NCBI GenBank assembly: GCA_001642415.1
Contig: LTDK01000068.1
Span: 48,098 to 112,097, forward strand
Length of the DNA: 64,000 nt
DNA from: Nematocida ironsii
Lineage: Eukaryota > Microsporidia
Reading direction: 5' to 3'
Below the pieces are notes generated by a model, which searched no databases, had not been told where the DNA came from, and worked only from the letters and a program-made list of their open reading frames with translations. A program made the position numbers and the translations under genes. Below are positions 39,193 to 51,011 of this stretch, piece by piece (position 1 is the stretch's first letter; every line of letters begins with the position of its first letter).

Positions 39193-41937
39193 ATGATCAT
39201 ACGCCTGTTGCTTATACTATGCACTGTTTATGCAAGAATGCCGTTACACAAAATAAAAGAGGCGCATGAGATTTTATTTAGAGATGATAACAGCATGATG
39301 ATCAATCCCGATGGGCGATTAAATCTTCTAAGCGGATATATCTCACACAAGGCTGGATATATGCACAATAAGCGATTTTTTTCTCCTGAAATAGAAACAA
39401 ATTATAGCATGAAGAAAAGTCCAGAGTCCACAGAAAGTGTACATGTATACACATATACTAGAAATCCAGAAAGTGATAAAGTATATAAAGAAGTATTTCC
39501 TAACAGAAAAAAGATCCAATATCTGTACAATTTTCATCTGGCAATGATTTACATGTTTCCATCAGAAAGCAACAGCCTTTCTATTGAATCATGTAAATCA
39601 GACTCAATCACTCGATTTTTAAGATTCCACAGTGACAAACTAGACAGTATGTACCTTCTTGCTTCGCTGCTACTTCTCTCAGAGGGCGTGTATGTCCCCA
39701 TTGAAATAGAAAAAAACATCCCAGGAGATGAGACAATTATTCTAAGAGGACAAAATCATACACTTCCATATATTAATATAAGCATGCGTTTATTAGGTAT
39801 TTTGCCTAATGAAAGAGGACAGTTAATTTACCAGAAAGAAACAGAAGAAATTATAGAGTTTTTTAAAAAGATCAATACTCCCCAGTACATATATTTGTTA
39901 AAAGAATATGGCGAGCCAAAAACACAAAGTGAATTTACTTCTGGTGAATTTTTAAATAGTCTGAGATTCCTTATACAGTCTTATATTTTTGAGTATATAG
40001 ATGAAATAGAGCAGTATATAGCATTAGTAAATTGTGTAATGGAATTGCTGGATTATATAAATTCACATAGAAGCACTTCAAAAAATAGGAAAAATATGGC
40101 TATAATAGCAAATAGAAGTCTTTTTGTGAAAAAAGAAGTTTACAGCACTATGAAAAATCATATTATACCATTTTGTGATCTTAAATCTGAAATGGAAAAA
40201 GAGGCTGTTATTCCTTTTACAAACAATGCTATGGTGCTGGCATATACACGAGTGCCAGAGTACTACCAGAATGACAAAACAGCTATAAAAGATGAGACAC
40301 TTTATTATAATAATCATGTGGAAACTATGCTTTTAAATCTTTTCTGCTGTCTTACATATAACCCAGAAACTAAGATGTACACAACAGAACATATTAAAAG
40401 CGCGCCCGCCCCTTTAAGAAGGTTTTTTGATAAACATTCATTGCCAACTGAGTGTGCAAGCCAGGAGATGCATAGAGACTGGTGCAAGGTTGTATCTGGC
40501 TTGTTTAATCCGAACATTGGCTATGCCCGAAACAGCAGAAATGAAGTGCTAGGCGGATTAGTAAACATTCTCTATGTTATATCCGAAATAACCGGCGGCA
40601 GCACTATCATAGACAATGCAATTGGGTACATAACATCTGTTTCAATGGGCATGGAAATAGAAACACATATACTTAATAATATATCAAATCATTTACAATT
40701 AATTTTTTCCTCTCTTACAAAGAGTCGAAAAGTCCACATATACATCCCGTCTTTAACCAAAAGGCCAAGAAAAAATGGGGTACTTGATATATTTGGAAGC
40801 ATTATATTAAAATTTGTGTTTAACAATGAGAGCAGAAGTGTAATGTTAAATATTATGACAGTGTTTTCTAAGTTTTCTTTAATAGCAGCAGAAAGCTGCA
40901 CTTCGGTAGAAATATGCACTAAACTTCAGATGATTAAAGAGCAATATGAAAATGCAAATAACTACATTGGGCATATTATTCTGGAGTTTGCTAATGCAAA
41001 TCTAGAGCATATTGAGGCCAAGAAAAAACAAAAGGAAGACGGCGTCAGTTATTCAATGCCAAATATAACCAAGTATACGCCCAATGAAATATTTGTATGG
41101 AGGCCAATAGATTCGCTAAGTTATAAATGTTTTTTGGTTAAGACTTTTTTAATAAGCACCAGTAATATAGACATATCTATAAACAAACAATTCGCGCGAT
41201 TTACTAAAAATATTATTGGAAGTGTATCTCTTGACAACCAAGTAGAAAGAAAGAAGATTCTGTCTGGATGTGTGTACAATCTACAATATGCAACATGCTA
41301 TCCCAATATTGAATATAATATAGAACAGCTCCCAGATTTAGAGCTTAGTATTGTTGATATAAAAGAGAGATTTGCTGAGCTAATAAGTGGTAAGTATTTA
41401 GAATCTGACATGCAGACCTCCTTTTACTATCTGTTGCAGCATCCGATTTGTAATAGAGAAACACTCAATCTATTTGGAACACCAGAGTCTTTTAAAAGTA
41501 TTTGTGTTACACCAGTCAAAAAATATACAACAGAGTATAAAAACGGCGCAAAGAAGAGCATTTTAATGCTGTATTGGACTCTATTTTTCATGAAGCAGTA
41601 TCTAAATCCTATTGACCCACACGCAGTAGACAATGTTTTTTTTGCATGGCTAACATATGCATGCAGTGAAATCGATTATAATTCAGAAGTTATTGCTTGC
41701 ATATATGGCATTTTAAATTATAAAAATGTTTCCGTTGAGCTTATATGCAACCCTGCATATATAATGAATACGGATTTTAATCGAGTTTTATCTGTTCTCC
41801 TGTTGGAGAAGAATGCACTTTGCATAGCAAATAATCCAGAAAGCGAAGAAAAATATGAGATGATTTCAAAATATTTTGAGCAAAATACTGCCTCTTCACT
41901 TAGTAGGTTTTTCCTTACTAATCCAGTTGTCATTTGA
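39193..41937 (+). CDS. Large secreted L-family protein A
   Basis: A 914-residue member of the array's large secreted family. The ATG at 39193 opens a signal peptide ('MIIRLLLILCTVYA', predicted cut after Ala). Next is the shared N-terminal block with 'NPDG', 'GYI...GYM-NKR' and 'Y-T-R' at about 25-100, then the family core 'F...MIYMFPSES...LSIES...FLR...YLLASLLLLSEG...VPIEI' at about 118-185. The centre and C-terminus are shared with D, including 'FTNNAMVLAYTRVPEY' and 'FTKNIIGSVSL'. There is no transmembrane helix after the signal, so it is probably exported. Closest paralogue in the window is D. The frame extends 24 codons upstream only from a TTG. Function unknown; host exposure is inferred from family type. 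Confidence 0.85.
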   Translation: MIIRLLLILCTVYARMPLHKIKEAHEILFRDDNSMMINPDGRLNLLSGYISHKAGYMHNKRFFSPEIETNYSMKKSPESTESVHVYTYTRNPESDKVYKEVFPNRKKIQYLYNFHLAMIYMFPSESNSLSIESCKSDSITRFLRFHSDKLDSMYLLASLLLLSEGVYVPIEIEKNIPGDETIILRGQNHTLPYINISMRLLGILPNERGQLIYQKETEEIIEFFKKINTPQYIYLLKEYGEPKTQSEFTSGEFLNSLRFLIQSYIFEYIDEIEQYIALVNCVMELLDYINSHRSTSKNRKNMAIIANRSLFVKKEVYSTMKNHIIPFCDLKSEMEKEAVIPFTNNAMVLAYTRVPEYYQNDKTAIKDETLYYNNHVETMLLNLFCCLTYNPETKMYTTEHIKSAPAPLRRFFDKHSLPTECASQEMHRDWCKVVSGLFNPNIGYARNSRNEVLGGLVNILYVISEITGGSTIIDNAIGYITSVSMGMEIETHILNNISNHLQLIFSSLTKSRKVHIYIPSLTKRPRKNGVLDIFGSIILKFVFNNESRSVMLNIMTVFSKFSLIAAESCTSVEICTKLQMIKEQYENANNYIGHIILEFANANLEHIEAKKKQKEDGVSYSMPNITKYTPNEIFVWRPIDSLSYKCFLVKTFLISTSNIDISINKQFARFTKNIIGSVSLDNQVERKKILSGCVYNLQYATCYPNIEYNIEQLPDLELSIVDIKERFAELISGKYLESDMQTSFYYLLQHPICNRETLNLFGTPESFKSICVTPVKKYTTEYKNGAKKSILMLYWTLFFMKQYLNPIDPHAVDNVFFAWLTYACSEIDYNSEVIACIYGILNYKNVSVELICNPAYIMNTDFNRVLSVLLLEKNALCIANNPESEEKYEMISKYFEQNTASSLSRFFLTNPVVI

Positions 41938-42414
41938 AGATGAGATATAAACTTTTGATTAATATAAGGATTTCGGGTTATTTATACATAGCCTGAAAGA
42001 AACGAACTAGTTTTTAACAGTTGATTATTGGCTTAGCTACTAATACAACGCAATAATACTATGAATAAACAAGTTTTATGCTATTCTCTTTAGATAGCTT
42101 TAAAATTATCATTTTATTTAGTGTGCTGTTTTGCTATTATTATACTCTGATGTTTGATATTCTAGCTATCTTAAATATTTAAAATTTAACTTATTCATGT
42201 GTTTACATGTGATTTTATACTGCTATCTTGTATAATACACCATAATAAAGCGCTACTATTCTTTGAATAAATATTTATTTCTAAAATAAAGTGTATACTG
42301 TTATTAATTGCAAATGTGAATAGGTTGTTCAAATATTTATATTCAAAAATAAAAATAGAAAATTATTTAATATTTACACATTAGAAAATACTTATACATT
42401 ATATTTATTACTGT
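41938..42414. other. AT-rich spacer
   Basis: A 477-bp spacer between the ends of gene A and the convergent S pseudogene. A perfect copy of the 12-bp motif lies at 41970-41981, 33 bp after the stop of A. Confidence 0.55.
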
Positions 42415-44130
42415 TTATAAATGAAAAATCTTTTTAATAGCTGAGCTGCATGTATTAATCGCATTTAAAAACTTATTATCTGGTTTAGAAGAAACATTAA
42501 TCAGCTCTTTGACCAAATTAATAGTATATGAATCATTACTTAACCCCCTATTTTCATCTGTCAGGGCTAAGTATTTATCTGCACATTTTGCTATTTCCTG
42601 CACACGCTTTTCGTGTTTTTCTATATTAAACCAAGTGGTTTCAAATTCTTTGCTTTCTTTTTCTAAAGGAGCCAATGAATTGGCCTTATTACTTAGTGCT
42701 GTGTACGCTTATACATTTTTTTTTCTGTTTTTAAAGTCCAATGTAATAAAATTTAGCATTTTCAGTGCCTCCTCTGCTAAATACTCTATGTTTAAAGAAA
42801 TACGGTTCATTTCATTAATATTGTTTTTTAATACATCTACCTTAGCAATATCCAGTTTTACTGTATAAATAAACTGGTGAATTAGATTAAAACGTGTGCT
42901 TTTTCTGATAATAATCCTATTTGATTTATCATTGTCATATAAATACTTTTTAAATTCTATTAGTCTATCAGGAGTTTAAACATTTGACACATTCTCTAGA
43001 AATTTAAACAGCTCTGGCATCTGCTGAATAAATAAATTGCTTGTGAACTTCCATGCTTCTTTAATTAGCTTCATTCTTAAATTAAATAGGTTACTAGTTG
43101 TATCATCTATGGGTAATTTATAATTTATGTCAGCAAGGTCAAAATCTAGCATTTTCATATTAGAATTAAATATAGGATGCCCTGCTAGGAATAACTCTAT
43201 CTGGTAAAATAAACTTCCAATAAAATTTAGTAATTTTATTTCAATCTGGCTTATTTTATCTTTAAGAGAATTAATCGTGCTAGAGGATTTTTCTGGTGTA
43301 GAGAAATCAACTATATTGCGGTTGTATTGGTTTGGGCTATTTTGGAGTATATCTCTAAAGTCAAAGCTTTTGTATAATCCAGGCGATTTTATCAGTGCTA
43401 CAAAGACATTTGCGAGTTCTGAATTACTTGGCACATCCTTTTTAAGCTCCTCTAGCTCTTGGCTCGAGCTAGTTATTAATGAATTTTTTGCATTAAGCAT
43501 ATTTTTGAGGTTATCTTTTACGAATAGATAATACTCGCTAGCTCTAGGACTAAGAATAGGCAAATTCGAGAATTTATATTTCTGGTTGTTGTATAGTTTA
43601 TTCACTTCTACAGAAGAATCATTATTATTGGCTCTAAAAATGTCTAATAATTCATTGAAAGTATTTTCCTTTATAACATTTTTCTTTGCAATATATTCAT
43701 AAATATTATGCTGGGGGTTTTGGATGCATCCTGCCCAGCTCTTTATATAGCTATTTAAAGATTGTCCTGTGCTTCTTTCAAAGTTCTGTCTGTATTCTTT
43801 TATAATAATAATAGATTCATGCTGCGGCTTGGACTTCGCATTTTTGTTATTATTGCATTTATTTTCTCTTGATGTGTTTATTGAGTCATTCACTATAGCG
43901 CGCTCTCTTCTAATATTATTTTTTTCTTTAGTTGTACTTGACTTCATAGTATCCACAGAACTACTAAAACCAGATTGTATTTGTCCTTGATACGTATTTG
44001 TATTATTCATTGACGGTGTGCTACTAGCTTCTACAAATATAAACTTTATTTGGGCATACATTAATCCTAATATAAGCGCTGCATATATTCTTCTCTTAAT
44101 AAAATGCAACTTTTTCACACAAAATAGCAT
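42415..44130 (-). pseudogene. S-family secreted protein, broken by two in-frame stops (S1)
   Basis: One minus-strand reading frame runs from an ATG at 44130 to a stop at 42415, interrupted by TAA codons at 42976-42978 and 42709-42711. The three segments are in the same frame. Segment 1 (384 residues) has a signal peptide (hydrophobic core at about 15-33), a polar asparagine/serine/lysine linker and a helical domain. Segments 2 and 3 are 88 and about 98 codons. Homology to the fragment at 48532-49050 continues across the second stop, so the downstream parts were once coding. It may be a recent pseudogene, a shortened but working gene (segment 1), or sequencing error. It lies upstream of and divergent from gene B, 896 bp apart. 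Family unnamed. Confidence 0.75.
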
Positions 44131-45026
44131 ATATAAGTCTTAATCTATGCTTTATTATACCTCTTTATATAGATGTAATTTTAATTTACTCCATAATTAT
44201 TTCTCTCCTTTATATAAGGAGCGAAATCATTATGATTAGTATTTTTCATCGATTTATTATTAGAAGTCATTCATTAGTAAACTTTAAAGACCATTCAGTT
44301 CTTTTAAATCGTATATATAGATAAATTTGGCTATTTATTTTATTTTCTATATGTTTAGTGTATTTCTAGAATTATTTAGTTCATGGAAGAATGCCTACAC
44401 AGCATTCAAATAATATAAGCCTTTATCTTTATTAAAGGATAGTTTAAGCTGGAGATATTTCAATTCTAAGAGTAATTTATAAAAATAAAAAATTAATGCT
44501 CTAAAACACACTAACAACAGGCCTAAGCATGTAACTTATGCACGCTAGTATAGGATGAATGCCTTCATAAAGAATATACCTAGAGATATAGATATAGTTT
44601 CAGAAAATTGCTGCTTAAATAATCCAAATTCAATCTATTTCTTCTTAATTATGTCATATTAATAAGTTCGTGAGATTCACTTGTTGGTGCATGCTATGAT
44701 AAAAAACATATGTAAATACAGGGGGCAGTGACACCACTACGAAAGCAATATTGTGGTGCATTTATATAGGGGTAAATTAAATTATTTTTACCTCTAATTT
44801 ATTTATATGAATGAAGTCCCGATATTTAAGGAGTATAGACAGAAAGTATTTAGAACAGGCATAATTTAAATGTAATGCGAATAATCTTAAATAATAAATT
44901 AATTATCTCCATAGATCTACAAAGGCCGAATCCAAATATATATAACTTGAAAGATCAAAAATTAATACAAATAATATTTTGATTTCAAAAAATATATAAG
45001 AAAAAATTAATTTTGAATTTTAGAAA
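44131..45026. promoter_or_regulatory. Divergent spacer between S1 and gene B
   Basis: An 896-bp bidirectional promoter region. At about 44727-44775 it holds a GTGACACCACTAC string followed by a TTTATATAGG box in plus orientation, faintly like the start and TATA box of the LTR-like repeat at 61301-61629. Just before B is AT-rich sequence ending TTTTAGAAAATG. No frame. Confidence 0.4.
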
Positions 45027-47873
45027 ATGGAAAGGAAGAATACAATGAGTAGGATTATTCATTTCCCACAAGAAACTATACTAAAGAAAAGATGTGTTAT
45101 TATGGTGCTGATAGCAATGACACACACTGTGTATGCATGGCTGTCAAGAAATGAAGAACAAGAAATGAGATTTGGAGATTCAAACCAACTAATAATACAC
45201 CCCAAAGGAATATTTTCTTCATTTTGCAAATATGCAATGGAAAATAGTAAGTTTATGTACAATTTGAGAAATTATTCTTATGTAATAGAAAGATCCCAGA
45301 GCAATAAAGATAGTGGTAGGAATACAATACGCCGCGATATTGACAATTATCTACAAGAATTTGCACAGCAGATGATTAATATGTTCCCACTGGAAGATGG
45401 AAAGTTGTCTATTGACTCAGATGACTCAGATACATTCATAAAATTTATGGAAAACTACAAAGATAGTTCAGACAGCCTTTATGTCTTAGCTGCTCTATAT
45501 CTTCTTTCTGAAAAAATAAATATTCCTATTGAAGTAGTAGATGATGAACAAAGTGGAAAGAATCTAATTCTAAAGAAAAAAAATAAAAACTCTCTACATA
45601 TTAACTTAAGCATTAAAACATACAAAAGTACTAACCAGGATAATGGTGTTGTCTACCAAGAACAAACTGAGAAAATTATAAATTTTTTTAAAAACATTGC
45701 AGATCCTTCTTCCGGTATAATGGTGCCAGAAAAATTCTCTATGCCTTCTACATACCAGGAGTTTCTAACGGGTGATTTTTTGTTCAATCCTAAATTCCTT
45801 ATACAATCATACATATATAAGCACATAGACACAAAAGAAAAGTATAGCCAGTTTATGGTGGCAGTATACACTTTGTTGCGTGAAAGCATGCCCAGTGAAA
45901 ATCAGGCCCCAGCCACTGAGATAGAAAAGCATGCGCAGCGAGTATTTGAAAGCCTTTTTATTAACGAAAGTTCAGATACAATGAAAAATAGTCTAGACTG
46001 CTTTAACAATTTCTATGCGATTAAAGACATGAATGCTGTTAAAGATTGGATATTGGCATTTAGAGGAGATTCATTAAAACATTTGCACACACGATTGCCA
46101 ACATTCAACTCGGAGAGTGGTGATTTTAATGAAAATACATCTCTAAAAAGCGGCTATGCTAATTGCATAGAAGGATTTCTTCTAGGAATATTCCTTTGTT
46201 CTACCTTTGAAGAAAAATCACAGAAGTACAAACTAGATCATCTGCCAAGCCCATCTGATGAATTAAAGAACTTTTTTTGCAAGTACAATGAACCAACAGC
46301 CGCCACAAACATTAGTATACATAAAGATTGGTGTAGAGTTGTAGCTGGGCAGCCTAAAAAATCTAAAATATTATATGATAAACCTTCTAAAAATCAGATT
46401 TCTCCTGGATTGCTCAATATACTCTATATAATAAAAGCAATTGCTGGTCAAAATGACAAGATAGATACAGCAATTTCATGCCTAGAAGAAATAACCATGA
46501 AGGAAAAAGTCGAAGAGAGTGATTTAAAAAAAATACAAAACTGTATGCAAAATGTGTTTATGTCTCTTTCATATAGCAAAAATATAGAAGTTGGATGCAA
46601 TTCATTATCTTTAGGTCAGACTGGTGTTAAACCCAAAACGAGAACCGACATAACGCTAGGCAGTGGACAGTCTTTTTTTGTTGTGTATAAAAAAGGCGAG
46701 GGAGTCATGGCCGCCACAGTTAACATACAGCTAAGCAAAGAAAAATTAATACCCATTCTTAATTGGTCTGCTATAGATGATAAAAATTCACAGATTGATT
46801 GTGCAGAGAGTCCATTTAAAAAGATGCAAGAAAAGTATGCTGAGCCAGAAACCTACAGCGAGTATATTATAAAACAATACATAGATATTAAACTGTATCA
46901 AATCGCTCCGGTAATAGAAAAAATCAATGAATTTACCAAAAGGATTCAAGCACTGCCAATGCCGAGCAATAGTATAGCCCAAAATCCAAATGCCTTGCTT
47001 CTTTGGGATACTCTGGAGAATATAAATTACAAGTCGCGTATTATTGAAACGTTTTTAATCCATACGAGCCCAAACAAGTTAGATGCAAAAAATCGCATGG
47101 TTCAGTTTACTGAAAACCTGATTGGAAGTGTTTCTCTTGCGGACCTGAGAACAAAACAGAAGATTCTAAAAGGGTTTGAATTTAATGAGAACTATAAAGA
47201 GTACTACGCGAAGTATAGCACACAAGCATCAGAGATATTTAAGTCCTATAGAACTCTTGAGGGCACACAAATACTACTTGAATCTCTAATGCCTGTAAAT
47301 GCCTCTCCTGTCGCTATTATTAGCTCATTCCTGACACTAACAAAAACACTGCGGGGAAGTATTCATGGATTGAATTTCTTTGGATCCAGTTATGTATGCG
47401 AGAATCTAATCAAAAAATTATCTGAGCTTGAAAATGACGATGATATAAAAACAAATATGGAAGCTATTCTAAAATCAATTAAAAAATGCGAGACCACATT
47501 AAGCCAATACATGCCAGAAGATGTTTTTATGGCCTGGTTTATTCACATCGGGCAATGGGAGGCATATCATAAAAAATCAATCATTAAGCCTATCTATGAG
47601 AGCATAGATTTCAGAAAGGTGGACATAAAAAATGTTAAGTCTATTTTAGAAATTAGAATTTCTAATTTAAACAATTCTATTATATGCTCTATAGTGGAAA
47701 GTGCAGATAAGTTATTGGAAGACAACAAAGCAATGCTAGTAGAAAATGCAAGCATAGATGACGAAAAGTATAGTCTTTTAAAGGAAAGCCTGCAAAAATT
47801 ACTCATTAATCCATCAGACACATCAAAAGAAAAAACAAGGGCGCTATCCGTGGCTAGTTTAGTAACAGGATAA
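45027..47873 (+). CDS. Large secreted L-family protein B
   Basis: A 948-residue family member of the B subtype. The ATG at 45027 gives a basic N-region of about 24 residues before a hydrophobic signal core ('VIMVLIAMTHTVYAW'); an internal Met could also start it. It keeps the core 'F-QQMINMFP...LSIDS...FI-FM...LYVLAALYLLSE...IPIEV' (about 110-185) and the later 'YKSRIIETFL...LDAKNRMVQFTENLIGSVSL' block, but lacks the 'GYMYNKRLY' N-terminal segment typical of A, C, D and E. Its nearest relatives here are F and the fragment at 49207-50091. It is divergent from the S1 pseudogene. No C-terminal membrane anchor. Confidence 0.85.
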   Translation: MERKNTMSRIIHFPQETILKKRCVIMVLIAMTHTVYAWLSRNEEQEMRFGDSNQLIIHPKGIFSSFCKYAMENSKFMYNLRNYSYVIERSQSNKDSGRNTIRRDIDNYLQEFAQQMINMFPLEDGKLSIDSDDSDTFIKFMENYKDSSDSLYVLAALYLLSEKINIPIEVVDDEQSGKNLILKKKNKNSLHINLSIKTYKSTNQDNGVVYQEQTEKIINFFKNIADPSSGIMVPEKFSMPSTYQEFLTGDFLFNPKFLIQSYIYKHIDTKEKYSQFMVAVYTLLRESMPSENQAPATEIEKHAQRVFESLFINESSDTMKNSLDCFNNFYAIKDMNAVKDWILAFRGDSLKHLHTRLPTFNSESGDFNENTSLKSGYANCIEGFLLGIFLCSTFEEKSQKYKLDHLPSPSDELKNFFCKYNEPTAATNISIHKDWCRVVAGQPKKSKILYDKPSKNQISPGLLNILYIIKAIAGQNDKIDTAISCLEEITMKEKVEESDLKKIQNCMQNVFMSLSYSKNIEVGCNSLSLGQTGVKPKTRTDITLGSGQSFFVVYKKGEGVMAATVNIQLSKEKLIPILNWSAIDDKNSQIDCAESPFKKMQEKYAEPETYSEYIIKQYIDIKLYQIAPVIEKINEFTKRIQALPMPSNSIAQNPNALLLWDTLENINYKSRIIETFLIHTSPNKLDAKNRMVQFTENLIGSVSLADLRTKQKILKGFEFNENYKEYYAKYSTQASEIFKSYRTLEGTQILLESLMPVNASPVAIISSFLTLTKTLRGSIHGLNFFGSSYVCENLIKKLSELENDDDIKTNMEAILKSIKKCETTLSQYMPEDVFMAWFIHIGQWEAYHKKSIIKPIYESIDFRKVDIKNVKSILEIRISNLNNSIICSIVESADKLLEDNKAMLVENASIDDEKYSLLKESLQKLLINPSDTSKEKTRALSVASLVTG

Positions 47874-48531
47874 CTATTTTTTAATGAAGATAGTTCAGTG
47901 CACAATTAATAAACATTAATTTTAAACATGTTTTATAATTTTTTTTCCGGGCACGCATATATATTATACAACACATTGCATAGTTCATGTTTTATATTTC
48001 AGAACTAATTGAATAGGTTGTATTCTAAAACTAGCATAAGTATCTATCCGATTGTTTGCACGAACATGGTAGCATAAATTGCATCAAAACTTATTGTTGA
48101 CGCAGCATGTTAAAATAAATTAAACCAATACTACAGTTTATAAACATGTGTTAATAATTTAATAAAGATTAAATTAATAGTGGCCAATTCAAAGAAATAA
48201 ATTATTTCTATTTATATATTTAATTTCAAGTTATTTGGGTTATATTATGATATTGTAATCATAAATACGCCTTTACCTCATACTAATTAACATAAAAAAG
48301 ACTTTTTAGAAAATGTAAAGAATAAATTATTTTAAATACTTTTATTTTATATAGAATATGCTATATAGATAATTATGAGAAAGCGGATAGAGCACAGCTA
48401 GTTTGCCAGAATATAATATTTTCAGATTAAGAAGAAAAATATCAAATTATTCTACCAGGAAAGATTAAATGCCCTATATACTCTGCTCGAATTATAATTA
48501 ACCATTAAATATTCCATATCTTTTGAGGAAT
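47874..48531. other. AT-rich spacer
   Basis: A 658-bp spacer between convergent B and the S2 fragment. A TTGGGTTAT variant of the motif lies near 48236-48245. No frame. Confidence 0.55.
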
Positions 48532-49050
48532 CTAGGTACTACCTATAGAAGTTGCGAAAGATGAATCTGCTGGAATTTTTTCACCTAAATATTGCTCTGA
48601 ACAATCAACAATCACTTTTGCCGGCTCCTCGGTCAATCCTATATGCTGAACTGCGAAATTAGTTATTTTTCTTATATAGTCTACATATTCTTCTATATCA
48701 AGTTTTTCATGGTAGAACTCGTCATTGTCTTTCTCTGATAAGTATAGTTTAAAGTTAGTTGCATTTGTCAATGTAGTATAGCTTTTCATATCTTTTAATC
48801 TGCCTTTGAAACTTATTGAAATCAAATTGAGCAGTTTTAGAACTTCTTCAATTAAATCACTAATCGCAGAAGACGCCCAGTTAACATTATCAAAATTCAT
48901 GTTTGTACTATTGACACTATTGATTATTCTTTTTATTTCGTCAATTTCTAAGTATTTTTCTTGAAAGTACTGGTTCTTTTCAGCTGCATTTCTATTTTTA
49001 TATTTTTGCAAATAGCTTTTGTTGGTTTCCCATGGGCACAGGGACTCCAT
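48532..49050 (-). pseudogene. C-terminal fragment of an S-family gene (S2)
   Basis: A 172-codon frame that aligns with the C-terminal third of the S1 pseudogene; the shared part includes 'LIEEVLKLLN.IS..FKGR' against 'LAEEALKMLN.IT..FKNR' and the following 'YT-L-N' segment. There is no signal peptide, and in the same frame upstream two stops (TGA TAG) come within 30 codons. The N-terminal two thirds are therefore missing and the ATG at 49050 is incidental. The truncated end abuts an LTR-like sequence at 49122-49200, beyond which lies an L-family fragment. This is consistent with a deletion or insertion joining the two remnants. Confidence 0.65.
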
Positions 49051-49121
49051 AATCGCCTTTGAGTGCCATTGGTCTGGTAGCTATCATGTTGATAGATCCC
49101 AGTAATTTAATTTAATTAAGT

Positions 49122-49200
49122 TGTGACAGCTGCAATGCAGTCACATTGATCGTAGAGGGAAACTATATAAGGACGACGGAAGATAAATAAAGACACAGTT
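49122..49200 (+). promoter_or_regulatory. LTR-like promoter segment
   Basis: A compact block: TGTGAC ... GTCACA inverted repeat (49122-49127 and 49140-49145), a TATA box AACTATATAA at 49161-49170 and AATAAA at about 49186. The same order (TGTG inverted repeat, AAACTATATAA, AATAAAG) occurs at 61664-61741. This fits the start of a small LTR, or a shared promoter block. A 16-codon ATG frame follows at 49203. Confidence 0.4.
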
Positions 49201-49206
49201 TTATGA

Positions 49207-50091
49207 GCAAATCCAGTTTACACTTTAGAGGACGAGAGAAAAAACAGCTACAGTGATAACTCCGATGATTATTCTTTCCGGTTTTCAGAAAAAATTAAAA
49301 TAGTATATTCATTTAAAGATATACTGACTGAGGTAATACTAACAATGGATTTGTGTGATGTCGAGTTAGAAACTAATTTATCAGAAAGCCAACAGTTTGA
49401 TGATATAAAATCACAGTTAAATTATTTCTGGGAACTATATGGTTTAATTAATTGTTCAGAACCTTCTATAGATTACCATTATTTGCATAATCTTATGCGC
49501 CAATATGCTTTAATTGAGCTCGAGAATATTAAACAGTTCTATTTTAAGCGTTCTTCTCCCATTACTAGAATTTCAAATATATTAAACAAAACATATAAAG
49601 AAAACTATATAACTAGAGCAGAAATATTTATGTGTGGGTCCATAGAGGACGTATCTTATAGGTGCCTTCTTATCCAGAGATTTTTAATTCTCACGAGTGG
49701 GATTCGCCTAGATGCCAACAATGAAATGGTACAAATGACTGCAAATATTCTTAGCAGCATTCCACTTGATGACCTGAAAATACGCCATGAGCTAATAAGA
49801 ATACTGGTGATAAACAAAAACAGCAGAAAGTATTATCCGATGTTTAAGTATGATTTGCAAGAGCTACCGCCAGTGAATTCATCTTCTATAGAGATATGTG
49901 ATATAGCAGGTTTAATATGTATGCTGAATCCGCCTGCTAATGCTATGTTTGCTTCTCTTAAGGCCATATTGAAGATGTACTGTTACACAGAAGGAGCAAG
50001 CATTTTATTTTCAAAAAAATATACTAAGTTATGCGCATTTATGAACTACTATAAAGAAGGGTGGCTAGATGGATTAGGGTGTTATAATTAG
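49207..50091 (+). pseudogene. Internal fragment of a B-type L-family gene
   Basis: An open frame from just after a TGA at 49204-49206 to a stop at 50089-50091. It aligns with the C-terminal half of the L family. Homology is seen already before the first ATG (49345): the 'KIKIVYSF' strand matches 'KIKLIYAF' of gene E. The best internal block, 'RLDANNEMVQMTANIL-SIPLDDL', is closest to B. The N-terminal half, including signal peptide, is missing, and the C-terminus ends about 150 residues early. A remnant is more likely than a working 248-residue protein. Confidence 0.7.
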
Positions 50092-51011
50092 GTATGCGAA
50101 TTAAAATCTAAATGTATATAAAACCGCTGTTCTGTGGTTTATTTGCATAGTAATAAATAATTTGTGTGTTTTTTATTTTAATATATCTCTTGATGTAATC
50201 CGAAATTTAAACATGTGTTTTATACTATTAAGTGTAAGGAATAAATAATATTTTATTTTTAATAAATTATGCATAGTTCATATTAAATAATAAAATTTAC
50301 TAGTAAATAGTTTTAGAATTTTGGGATATTTTGTCTCTATAGGTATATTAATTCGCTCTATTTAGTATTTTTTGTGTATAATCTAAAGTAAATAATTAAT
50401 ATTTCACTGCTAGTCTGCTTTTATAATGTGCACTGTTCTATACGCAAATACTTAGTGGTTTCTTTTAATATTGCTATCTAGTTGGTTTGTTTTTGTAATA
50501 TACTATCCTGTAGTAAGTGAATAAATAAAATAAATTCTATTTTAAAGTAAATTGTATAGTAAAAGTAGGAATAGTGTACATAATACATATTGAATTTATT
50601 TTATTGTACTTTCTATATAAAAAGAAAAATAAAAGAGAAATAAAAGAAGGGAAGAGAACAAAATATGTGATAGAAGACAGTGTATATCAAATAATATAGC
50701 AGTATATTTAATTCAGATAGCCAATGTATTATTATAAATACTTCTATATTATAAAATCATCAATCAAATAGTATACCAAATGCAACAATGACCAATTAAT
50801 TGGATATAGTTGATTTGATCAATCAAAATAACGGAGAGCAATATTTGATTAGTCCGATAGAAGGAGAACAATAACCAATTACTTTTTATTTACTCCTTTC
50901 CAAAATTAAGCTATAAGTATCAATATAAAAAAAATCGTTAATTAGATGAAATTAAAAACACTAAATCGGGTAATAAAAAATATTTTATTTATTACTAGAA
51001 TAAGAAATAGT
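50092..51011. other. AT-rich spacer
   Basis: A 0.9-kb spacer. It holds one arm-like copy of the MITE repeat at about 50233-50273 and weak motif variants near 50200 and 50311. The last 66 bases are in frame with gene C from an ATG at 50946, discussed under C. Confidence 0.55.
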
